37,453 nt of DNA from Ruminococcus sp. (lineage in GTDB: Bacteria > Bacillota > Clostridia > Oscillospirales > Ruminococcaceae): the NCBI GenBank assembly GCA_017620025.1, contig JAFZRF010000005.1, positions 1 to 37,453 on the forward strand, in the 5' to 3' direction. Position numbers and translations under genes: made by a program. Below, piece after piece: positions 24,724 through 31,697 of this stretch; positions within the stretch are counted from its first letter, which is position 1; the number at the start of each line of letters is the position of its first letter. The notes beneath the pieces are model-generated. The model had not been told where the DNA came from and did not search any database. It saw only the letters and a list, made by a program, of their open reading frames with translations.

Positions 24724-26067
24724 TTACTTGACTATATCGTAATCGTTGAAGGGATCTCCGCATTCAGCGCAGAATTTGGGAGGATTGAAGGGATCCTCAG
24801 GCTCCCAGCCGCATTTGTCACACTTGTAAAGAGGTGCACCTGCGGGCTTTGCCTTGCCGCACTCTGAGCAGAACTTACCCTTATTCACAGCACCGCACTC
24901 ACAGGTCCAGCCGTCAGCTGTAGCCTTCGGCTTTCCGCAGTTCTCACAGAACTTACCTGTATTTACAGCACCGCAGGAACAGGTCCAGCCGCCTGCGGGA
25001 GCAGCAGCACCGGGAGCTGCGCCTGCACCTGCAGCAGCAGCCTTCTGATTTGCAGCCATCTCAAAGAGACTGTTAGCATTGAGACCGCCTGCCTGCTGAG
25101 CCATACCCATGCCGTAGAAGCCCATAGCAGCGCCGTTTGCATTGCTTGCAGCGTTTGTCATAGCCTCAGCCTGAGCAGTTACCATAGTTGCAGCAGCGTT
25201 AGCAGCGTCACGGTTCCATGAAAGATCCTCGTACTTCTTGATCTTTGCCTCGTCCTCGGGATTGATAGTAACGGAGTCGATATTTACGAGATCAACATCG
25301 ATACCTCTTCTGTTTCTCCAGATATCAGCGAGAGCCTTCTGCATTGCCTGAGTGAGCTCATCAACCTTGACAGTAAGCTCGTCATATCTTATTGTATTTG
25401 AAAGATTGCCGAAGCCGGGCTGGAGCTTGCTGAGGAACTCACTTCTGAGCTGCTCGTCAAGACCGTCATCTGTGCGCTTGAAGAACTGTCCCTCGAAGTT
25501 TCCGCAGACATTTGCGAAGAAGAGTGAAGGATCGTAGATCTTGTAAGTATATGTACCGAAGCATCTTACACCGATGGTGAAAGGTCTTCCGATATCACCG
25601 GGATCATTGTAAGCAACTCTGAAGGGAACGGGGTTCTTTGTTCCGAACTTGTTTTCACGGATCTCCTTGGTATTGAAGTAGTAGATCCTCTGATCCTTGG
25701 CAACGACTCCGCCGTACTTCATTCTCTCCCATGTCTCCTTGAAGGTATTCTTGATACCTGCACCGAAGCTGCTTGAGAAGAAGCTGGGTGAAGCAGCGCT
25801 GTCGTAGGTGTAAACACCGGGGGTAGTAGCTATCTCAGTAACGATACCGTTATCGACCATGATCATAGCCTGTCCTTCGTTTACAACGATCTTGCTTCCG
25901 TTGGAAATAACGTTATCGCTGCCTTTGTTTGAACCGCCCTTGTTGTTTTTCTTCTGTCCCTTTGCTGCCAGAACCTCTGACGGAAGAGCGTCACAGATAA
26001 AGTACTCAAGGTACTGATCGCTCAGTGTTGTGGAAAAAGAAGAAAGAGCTGCGTAAATAAGTCCCAT
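24724..26067 (-). CDS. SPFH-domain protein with three zinc ribbons (YdjI-like)
   Basis: This 447-aa cytoplasmic protein belongs to the SPFH/'virion core protein' group that includes B. subtilis YdjI. It has DNVISNGSKIVVNEGQAMIMV (about 51-71), VAYNDPGDIGRPFTIGVRCFGTYTYKI (about 151-177), and a helical stretch ending at about 285. An Ala/Gly/Met-rich linker follows (about 287-359). The C-terminus carries three ribbons: C363/C365...C374/C377, C389/C391...C400/C403, and C416/C419...C433/C436. The role is probably membrane-stress or membrane-domain scaffolding; there is no membrane helix, so it would be recruited by partners. The start is at 26067, where GAAAGGAG precedes ATG; an in-frame ATG 54 bases upstream lacks a site. 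It is unrelated to the surrounding sugar genes. Confidence 0.85.
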   Translation of the reverse strand: MGLIYAALSSFSTTLSDQYLEYFICDALPSEVLAAKGQKKNNKGGSNKGSDNVISNGSKIVVNEGQAMIMVDNGIVTEIATTPGVYTYDSAASPSFFSSSFGAGIKNTFKETWERMKYGGVVAKDQRIYYFNTKEIRENKFGTKNPVPFRVAYNDPGDIGRPFTIGVRCFGTYTYKIYDPSLFFANVCGNFEGQFFKRTDDGLDEQLRSEFLSKLQPGFGNLSNTIRYDELTVKVDELTQAMQKALADIWRNRRGIDVDLVNIDSVTINPEDEAKIKKYEDLSWNRDAANAAATMVTAQAEAMTNAASNANGAAMGFYGMGMAQQAGGLNANSLFEMAANQKAAAAGAGAAPGAAAPAGGWTCSCGAVNTGKFCENCGKPKATADGWTCECGAVNKGKFCSECGKAKPAGAPLYKCDKCGWEPEDPFNPPKFCAECGDPFNDYDIVK

Positions 26068-26129
26068 AGTTATTAACTCCTTTCGGGAAATAATATACAG
26101 AAAATAATTATTGGTATACAACCAAAAAT

Positions 26130-26157
26130 ATTATAACATATTTGTACAGAGAATGCA
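26130..26157 (-). promoter_or_regulatory. Probable promoter of the SPFH gene
   Basis: On the minus strand, extended -10 TGTTATAAT with TATAAT at 26130-26135. The -35 is weak (TGCATT, 26152-26157, 16-base spacer). About 60 bases of leader precede the start. Confidence 0.5.
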
Positions 26158-26261
26158 CTACCTTTTTCTTCTCTTTTATATATTTTTATATTTTAACATA
26201 AACACGCTGCGAATAAAGTCTGTATATTCCTTCGATTTGTCAAAAATCACTTTTCCAAAAA

Positions 26262-26442
26262 AGTCTGGGATTCTAAAGGGGCTGCGCTCCTTTAGCGGAG
26301 TCCAGAGGCAGCGCCTCTGGCAGGGTGCGGGACGGAGTCCCACGAACAGTCGTAAAGCGCTTCGCAAGGGGTGAATTCCCAAACAGTCCGGGGGACTGTT
26401 TGGGAAGAGGGGACGCCTTGCAAGTGAAGGCGTCCCCTGATA
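26262..26442 (-). repeat. Multi-hairpin dispersed repeat, copy 4
   Basis: A complete copy in minus orientation, from TATCAGGGGACGCC (26442 leftward) to AATCCCAGACTT. The second stem reads CCCAAACAGTC/GACTGTTTGGG, a compensatory change against the other copies. The third loop region differs (GGGAC-TCC-GTCCC), and the block next to GCGAAGCGC has diverged. It fills most of the 515-base gap between the GH5 terminator and the SPFH gene. Confidence 0.9.
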
Positions 26443-26484
26443 AAACTAAGGTTTTTGAAATACTGAGGAAACGTAATACCTTTT

Positions 26485-26540
26485 ATAATAAAAAATGACC
26501 GCAGGATCTCCGGTCGGGATCCGGGGATCTTGCAGTCATT
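26485..26540 (-). terminator. Terminator of the GH5 gene
   Basis: An 18-base stem with few mismatches (26494-26511 with 26523-26540) is followed on the minus strand by TTTTTTATTA. It lies about 40 bases after the GH5 stop. Confidence 0.82.
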
Positions 26541-26582
26541 TGCGGTGAGATGTCCTGTTTCAAAGAGGGGTGAAACAGGGCA

Positions 26583-27536
26583 TCACAGATATCTGAGCAG
26601 ATCGGAGCGTACACGGTCAAGGTGACGGTCGGTGAGTCCGAAATCCATTTCCTTGTAGCTCCAGGCGCATCTTCCGATGCCGTGCTTTTCAAATACGGAG
26701 TTGATATCTCTGTACCATGCGATAGTGTCCTCAGGACTTACCTTATCTATGATACCGAATTCTCCGCAGTAAAGCTGTGCTCCGTGTGCCTTTGCCTTTG
26801 CTATGGCAGAGGCGAAGAAGTCCTCAAAGAACTTGGGAGAGCATCCGCTCTCGGCGTAGGACATCCTTGCACCGGGATCGATGCGGTCAGTCCAGTAAGC
26901 GCCCTGATGTGTGAATCTGAGAGGATCGTAGCAGTGGAAGTTGTATACAACCTTATCGTCATAGGGGGCATCGAGGAACTGTACTGTCTCGGCGCTGTTG
27001 TTTTCATAGCTGCCGACGAGTATCAGTGTATCAGGTGCGTACTTCCTTATCCTCGGGATAACTTCCTTAACTACTCTGTTCCATACGGTTATGTAGCTCT
27101 CCTCAGTGATCTCGTTGAGAAGCTCAAAGGCGACTGAGTCATGATACTGACCGAAGCGCTTTGCTATCTCCTCCCAGAGCCTGCAGAAGCGCTCCTGATA
27201 TTCAGGACTGTCGAAGAAGCCTGATTCGCTCTCGCCGTAGGAATCAAAGGAGAAGCCTGCTGTTTTATGGAGGTCAAGAACTGTATTCAGATCGTATTTG
27301 CGGCATACCTTTACAGCGTTATCGAGTCTTGCAAAGCCTGTCTCGTTATAGCTGCCGTCCTCATTCTCAAGGATGTTGTAGTCGAAGGGGATCCGTACAT
27401 GATCTGCGCCCCATGATGCAATGACCTCAATATCCTTTTCTGTGATGAAGCCGTTCAGTCTCTCGTCACTGTAATCGCACTGTGAGAGCCATCCGCCGAG
27501 GTTCACGCCTTTGTAGAAGCCTAATTCCTTAAGCAT
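26583..27536 (-). CDS. GH5 family beta-glycosidase without signal peptide
   Basis: This 317-aa TIM-barrel enzyme of clan GH-A has the GVNLGGWLSQ entry (10-19) and WGADHVRIPFDY (42-53). The DLHK motif is at 88-91, the acid/base Glu is E142 in ELLNEIT, and the nucleophile Glu is E259 in YCGEFG. It consists of the catalytic domain only: no signal peptide, binding module or dockerin, unlike its neighbours. It should therefore work in the cytoplasm on imported beta-glucan oligosaccharides (cellodextrins or mixed-linkage products) or a glycoside. The subfamily and exact substrate are not determined. GAGGTG stands before ATG. It lies 115 bases behind the triple-GH16 gene in the same direction and may share its transcript. 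Confidence 0.88.
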   Translation of the reverse strand: MLKELGFYKGVNLGGWLSQCDYSDERLNGFITEKDIEVIASWGADHVRIPFDYNILENEDGSYNETGFARLDNAVKVCRKYDLNTVLDLHKTAGFSFDSYGESESGFFDSPEYQERFCRLWEEIAKRFGQYHDSVAFELLNEITEESYITVWNRVVKEVIPRIRKYAPDTLILVGSYENNSAETVQFLDAPYDDKVVYNFHCYDPLRFTHQGAYWTDRIDPGARMSYAESGCSPKFFEDFFASAIAKAKAHGAQLYCGEFGIIDKVSPEDTIAWYRDINSVFEKHGIGRCAWSYKEMDFGLTDRHLDRVRSDLLRYL

Positions 27537-27571
27537 ATTATCACCTCAATATAGATCTTTCTTTTCAGAGT

Positions 27572-27606
27572 TTCAGGCGCATAGGGTAGGGACCTGTGCG
27601 CCTGAA
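27572..27606 (-). other. Intercistronic hairpin between GH16 and GH5 genes
   Basis: TTCAGGCGCA (27572-27581) and TGCGCCTGAA (27597-27606) form a perfect 10-bp stem with a 15-base loop that can pair further. No T tract follows on either strand, so it looks like an mRNA-stabilising or processing hairpin rather than a strong terminator. Confidence 0.55.
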
Positions 27607-27651
27607 TGCTCGGGGGGTAAATATCGATTGTAAAGAAGATAACTTAACTGA

Positions 27652-30444
27652 TTACTGCTTGTTGAATGTTACCCACTGGTAGTGCGCCTCGAGAGGTGTT
27701 CTGCCGTCATAGTGCTGGAGCCACTCGTCAACGCCTGTGCCGGGCCATGTGTTCATCATGATACGGCCGGGAGTCTGGGGGATATTCTGATTTGCAGTGT
27801 ATACAGCCTTGCCGTCAACATACCATGTGATGTGGTCACGCTGCCAGTCGAAGCCGTATGTGTGGAAGCCCTGTGAAGCATCGAATCCAAGATCATACAT
27901 GAACTCGTGATTGCCCTGGCCGTTGGTGTAGTAGTTGAACTGAACCTTTGTGGTATCCTTACCGAGAACCTCGATATCTATCTCGTCCCAGGGATTGTCC
28001 TCAGAAGGACCTGTGTAGGTAAAGAAGGAAGAAACAACGCCGGGGTTCTTGATAGCCTGCATTGATGTCTCGTAGTAACCGAAACCGTAGTGATCAGTAG
28101 TTCTGTACTCAGCGCCGGTGTAATTGTACTTGCCTGTATAATCCTTGTCGATCTTCAGAGTGAGCATTCCGTTGCTGAGTGAGGTGTTACCCTCTACCCA
28201 TCCGCAGTCGAAGCAATCACCGTTTGTCCATCCGTCTGAAGCGAAGAACAGAGGAGTTGAGCCCTTGCGGAAGTCTGCTACAGCTGTAGCACTTGAGTTC
28301 ATTGCTGTGCCGTAGTCAGTGATGCCGTTGTTGGAGGAGGGCTGCTGCTGACCGCCCTGCTGGGGGTTCTGCTGCTGGCCGCCCTGCTGCTCCCAGGGAT
28401 TCTGCTGCTGGCCGCCCCAGGGGTTCTGCTGCTGACCGCCCTGCTGGCTGCTGTTGGAGGAGGGATTGAATGTTACCCACTGGTAGTGAGCCTCGAGAGG
28501 AGTCTTGCCATCGTAGTGCTGGAGCCACTCGTCAACGCCTGTGCCGGGCCATGTGTTCATCATGATACGGCCGGGAGTTGTGGGAATATTGGATGTAGCC
28601 TTGTAAGCTTCCTTGCCGTCAACATACCATGTGATATGATCGGGCTGCCAGTCGAAGCCGTATGTGTGGAAGCCTTCGGAAGCGTCGAAGCCGAGATCAT
28701 ACATATACTCGTGCTTGCCAACACCGTTGGTGTAGTAGTTGAACTGTACCTTGGTTGTATCCTTACCGAGTACCTCGATATCGATCTCATCCCACGGATT
28801 GTCCTCAGAAGGACCTGTGTAGGTAAAGAAGGAAGATACAACGCCGGGATTCTTGATAGCCTGGAATGAGCACTCGTAGTAACCGTAGCTGTAGTGATCG
28901 GTTGTTCTGTACTCAGCGCCGGTGTAGTTGTACTTGCCTGTATAATCCTTGTCGATCTTCAGGGTAAGCATATTGTTGTTGAGTGAGGTGTTGCCCTCTA
29001 CCCATCCGCAGTCGAAGCAATCGCCGTTGGTCCATCCGTCTGAAGCAAAGAACAGAGGAGTAGCGCCCTTGCGGAAGTCTGCGATAGTAGCAGCGCTGGA
29101 GTTCATGGCAGTGCCGTAATCCTTGATGCTGCCGCTCTGCTGACCGCCCTGCTGCTCCCAGGGATTCTGCTGCTGGGGCTGTGTAGGAGCCTGTGTCGGG
29201 GGCTCAGTAGGAGCTACATACGGAGGCTGTGTGGGCTGCTGCTGTTCCCAGGGGTTCTGCTGCTGACCGCCCTGCTGTCCGTTGTTGCCCTTGGAGTCAT
29301 AAGTTACCCACTGGTAGTGAGCCTCGAGCGGAGTCTTGCCGTCATAGTGCTGGAGCCACTCGTCAACGCCTGTACCGGGCCATGTGTTCATCATGATACG
29401 GCCTGCAGTTGTGGGAATATTGGATGTAGCTTTGTAAGCTTCCTTGCCGTCAACATACCATGTGATATGATCGGGCTGCCAGTCAAAGCCGTATGTGTGG
29501 AAGCCTTCGGAAGCGTCGAAGCCGAGATCATACATATACTCGTGCTTGCCAACACCGTTGGTGTAGTAGTTGAACTGTACCTTGGTTGTATCCTTACCGA
29601 GTACCTCGATATCGATCTCGTCCCACGGATTGTCCTCAGAAGGACCTGTGTAGGTAAAGAAGGAAGATACAACGCCGGGGTTCTTGATAGCCTGGAATGA
29701 GCACTCGTAGTAACCGTAGCTGTAGTGATCGGTTGTTCTGTACTCAGCGCCGGTGTAGTTGTACTTGCCTGAATAATCCTTGTCGATCTTCAGAGTAAGC
29801 ATACCGTTGTCGAGTGAAGTATTGCCCTTTACCCATCCGCAGTCGAAGCAATCGCCGTTTGTCCATCCGTCAGAAGCGAAGAACAGAGGAGTTGAGCCCT
29901 TGCGGAAATCAGCTACCATAGTAGCATTGGAATTCATTGCTGTGCCGTAATCCTTTATGTTGTTGGAAGGAGTTACGGGCTCAGTCGGAGCCTGTGTAGG
30001 CGGCTGTGTCGGAGGCTGCGTTGGCGGCTGTGTGGGCGGCTGTGTAGGCGGCTGAGTTACCGGCTGCTGCCCCTGTGAGTATGACTCAGGAAGAGTAGTG
30101 ATAACGCCTGCATCGAACTTCTGGATCGAGATAGCGTCTGAACCGGTGATGCCGTCGCCGTTCATGTAAACATCAGCGTTTCTGCGTCCGTCCTCACTGA
30201 GAGCGTACTTTGTCTGATTTGCCACGAACTGAAGGATAGCAACTGCGTCCGCAACGTTTACACGGTTGTCACAGTTTGCGTCGCCCCACACATCGCTTGC
30301 CTTTACGGCAGAAACGATACCGTCAGCTCCTGAAACAGAGATGTTTGCAGCTGATGCTGTAGGTGATGCGACGGAACCAAATGCTGTCATCACTGAAAAA
30401 GCAGCTGCTGCCGCAGTGATGCGCCTGAACTTATTGTTTTTCAT
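27652..30444 (-). CDS. Dockerin protein with three tandem GH16 lichenase domains
   Basis: This 930-aa secreted protein has a signal peptide (1-33) and an N-terminal type I dockerin (about 52-118: [15 protein letters not shown] and [12 protein letters not shown]). A linker with repeated PPTQ follows (about 129-155). Three near-identical GH16 domains occupy about 162-382, 439-659 and 707-929, separated by Gln/Gly/Asn-Pro-Trp-rich linkers. Each domain carries the full retaining lichenase motif [10 protein letters not shown], with Glu pairs E276/E280, E553/E557 and E821/E825. The PWDEIDIE form and overall sequence fit beta-1,3-1,4-glucanase rather than laminarinase or agarase. All three copies therefore look catalytic and would hydrolyse mixed-linkage beta-glucan on a cellulosome. 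GAAAGGGG precedes ATG. Confidence 0.93.
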   Translation of the reverse strand: MKNNKFRRITAAAAAFSVMTAFGSVASPTASAANISVSGADGIVSAVKASDVWGDANCDNRVNVADAVAILQFVANQTKYALSEDGRRNADVYMNGDGITGSDAISIQKFDAGVITTLPESYSQGQQPVTQPPTQPPTQPPTQPPTQPPTQAPTEPVTPSNNIKDYGTAMNSNATMVADFRKGSTPLFFASDGWTNGDCFDCGWVKGNTSLDNGMLTLKIDKDYSGKYNYTGAEYRTTDHYSYGYYECSFQAIKNPGVVSSFFTYTGPSEDNPWDEIDIEVLGKDTTKVQFNYYTNGVGKHEYMYDLGFDASEGFHTYGFDWQPDHITWYVDGKEAYKATSNIPTTAGRIMMNTWPGTGVDEWLQHYDGKTPLEAHYQWVTYDSKGNNGQQGGQQQNPWEQQQPTQPPYVAPTEPPTQAPTQPQQQNPWEQQGGQQSGSIKDYGTAMNSSAATIADFRKGATPLFFASDGWTNGDCFDCGWVEGNTSLNNNMLTLKIDKDYTGKYNYTGAEYRTTDHYSYGYYECSFQAIKNPGVVSSFFTYTGPSEDNPWDEIDIEVLGKDTTKVQFNYYTNGVGKHEYMYDLGFDASEGFHTYGFDWQPDHITWYVDGKEAYKATSNIPTTPGRIMMNTWPGTGVDEWLQHYDGKTPLEAHYQWVTFNPSSNSSQQGGQQQNPWGGQQQNPWEQQGGQQQNPQQGGQQQPSSNNGITDYGTAMNSSATAVADFRKGSTPLFFASDGWTNGDCFDCGWVEGNTSLSNGMLTLKIDKDYTGKYNYTGAEYRTTDHYGFGYYETSMQAIKNPGVVSSFFTYTGPSEDNPWDEIDIEVLGKDTTKVQFNYYTNGQGNHEFMYDLGFDASQGFHTYGFDWQRDHITWYVDGKAVYTANQNIPQTPGRIMMNTWPGTGVDEWLQHYDGRTPLEAHYQWVTFNKQ
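27655..29961 (-). repeat. Three tandem near-identical GH16-encoding units
   Basis: Units of about 665 bases lie at 29299-29961, 28468-29130 and 27655-28326. The first two are nearly identical at DNA level over long stretches, including synonymous positions. The third is slightly more diverged (for example [10 protein letters not shown] for [10 protein letters not shown]). This points to recent duplication or continuing gene conversion. Confidence 0.9.
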
Positions 30445-30542
30445 ATGATCGGCCCCTTTCGGTGGAATTGGTTTTTACAGTACGTATGTCAATAGCGTGC
30501 ACCATACGTTATCTTGTATACTCATTGTAGTCCATTTTTTGT

Positions 30543-30554
30543 TAAAAATCTACA
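30543..30554 (-). promoter_or_regulatory. Candidate activator site upstream of the GH16 gene
   Basis: TAAAAATCTACA (plus strand) lies about 100 bases upstream of the GH16 start. The same 12-mer occurs at 31582-31593 upstream of the GH43-CE1 gene. It overlaps the -35 position of a weak TACAAT promoter. The AraC-type regulator gene lies between the two sites. Confidence 0.35.
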
Positions 30555-30590
30555 AACAAAATGATAATATTATCAGAATCATGATGTATG

Positions 30591-30623
30591 AGAAAAGCCC
30601 TCTGACACTGGGTCAGGGGGCTT
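30591..30623 (-). terminator. Terminator of the AraC-type regulator gene
   Basis: A 12-bp stem (30595-30606 with 30612-30623) includes the stop codon (30613-30615). On the minus strand it is followed by TTTTCT. Confidence 0.78.
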
Positions 30624-31371
30624 CTTCTTCGCTTTTAAGACCATGGAGCTTATATCTCTTCTTATATTCTTTAGGAGTCACTCCGATGTATTTTTTAAAA
30701 ACGGTGATAAAATGACTTTGTGAGCTGAAGCAGAAAAGGTTACTGATCTCAAGATCGGTGTACTCTGAGAACAGGAGGAGCTTTGCTGCCTCTTCAGCCT
30801 TTGCCTTGCTGATGTAGGAGCTGAACGGTATGCCTGTCTCGGCTTTGAATATGCGTGAAAGATGAGCGGGGCTGATCTGGAGATACTCAGCTGCATCGTT
30901 GATCATGATCCTGCTGTGGAGATGATCGCTGATGTAGTCCAGGGCTTTGACTACCTGTTTTGAATAGATGCCGCTGTTGAGGACACGGCGCATATTTCTC
31001 GTGTAGCTTTCGATCATTTCAGTATGTGTAGCGTGTACCTCAGCTTCGGTCTTGCACTTATCCGCCTTCATTATATAAATGTCACTCAGATTGTACGCTT
31101 CCTCAGGAGTCATACCGCTGTTGACACAAAAGCGTGCTATCAGCGCAGTCGATATAACGTAGTGGTATTTAAGGTTCCTGAGCGGATCCTCGCTGAGTAT
31201 GCCGTATCCCTCACCGCAAAGAGGAGTGGAGAATACACGCACAAGCTCAATGTTTCCGGAACAGATGCTGTCGTAGAAGGCGATCTCTCTGTCGAACGAG
31301 GCGTGCTCGAAGTCTTCCTCACGCTGTGAGAACAGATGATCTGCCACATATTTTTCGGAATGATCGTTCAT
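30613..31371 (-). CDS. AraC-family transcriptional regulator
   Basis: This 252-aa protein ends in an AraC-type double helix-turn-helix domain (about 148-245). The first HTH is INDAAEYLQISPAHLSRIFKAETGIPFSSYI and the second is LEISNLFCFSSQSHFITVFKKYIGVTPKEYKKRY. The N-terminal part has no sugar-binding cupin motif. It contains NLKYHYVISTALIARFCVNSGMTPEEAYNLSDIYI (about 66-100), a helical segment shared by a group of Firmicute AraC regulators, so the ligand is not predictable. CAGGTGG precedes ATG, and a consensus promoter is at 31408-31436. It stands between the GH16 and GH43-CE1 genes, transcribed towards the first, and is the obvious candidate local activator of both. Confidence 0.9.
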   Translation of the reverse strand: MNDHSEKYVADHLFSQREEDFEHASFDREIAFYDSICSGNIELVRVFSTPLCGEGYGILSEDPLRNLKYHYVISTALIARFCVNSGMTPEEAYNLSDIYIMKADKCKTEAEVHATHTEMIESYTRNMRRVLNSGIYSKQVVKALDYISDHLHSRIMINDAAEYLQISPAHLSRIFKAETGIPFSSYISKAKAEEAAKLLLFSEYTDLEISNLFCFSSQSHFITVFKKYIGVTPKEYKKRYKLHGLKSEEEAP

Positions 31372-31407
31372 ATTCTGCCACCTGCTTTCGTAGCTGTATT
31401 TTACTAC

Positions 31408-31436
31408 ATTGTAACATTAATGTATATGAAAGTCAA
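31408..31436 (-). promoter_or_regulatory. Promoter of the AraC-type regulator gene
   Basis: On the minus strand, TTGACT (31431-31436), 17 bases, TACAAT (31408-31413), with TGT before the -10. Confidence 0.75.
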
Positions 31437-31581
31437 GATTAAAATTTGTTAATTTTCGGAATGCAGGACATAGCAACTTTTGACATAAAACAGACAAGAT
31501 GTACGTACCAATCAAAAATGATAGATTACATATTTGTCTGTCAAAAAGTGCTTTGGCAGTCAATAGTTGCTGCATTTTAGG

Positions 31582-31593
31582 TAAAAATCTACA
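31582..31593 (+). promoter_or_regulatory. Candidate activator site upstream of the GH43-CE1 gene
   Basis: TAAAAATCTACA, identical to 30543-30554, ends 29 bases upstream of the -35 hexamer at 31623. That is a usual distance for a class I activator. The rest of 31437-31622 is AT-rich with no other clear signal. Confidence 0.35.
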
Positions 31594-31622
31594 TATTTTG
31601 TACCAAATCTTCAGAATGTGGG

Positions 31623-31651
31623 TTGTTTATGACGGACGCATTTGTTAATAT
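31623..31651 (+). promoter_or_regulatory. Promoter of the GH43-CE1 gene
   Basis: TTGTTT (31623-31628), 17 bases, TAATAT (31646-31651). The -35 is poor, consistent with activator dependence. Confidence 0.6.
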
Positions 31652-31697
31652 AAAGTTAACAGGAATTGGTTGCAAAAATATAGAAGGAGGAATTGTA

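Noticed and set aside
27572-27606. Hairpin after the GH16 gene considered as a terminator
   Set aside because: No T tract follows on either strand, so it is listed only as an intercistronic hairpin.
28486-29700. Two nearly identical plus-strand frames of 127 codons within the GH16 gene
   Set aside because: They are conserved only because the underlying GH16 units are duplicated; they are antisense shadows.
29980-30080. Regular short direct repeats resembling a CRISPR-like array
   Set aside because: These are in-frame PPTQ linker codons of the GH16 protein with no spacers between repeats.
31623-31697. Upstream TTG extension of the GH43-CE1 gene
   Set aside because: It overlaps the predicted promoter, lacks a ribosome binding site, and would place 25 polar residues before a normal signal peptide.
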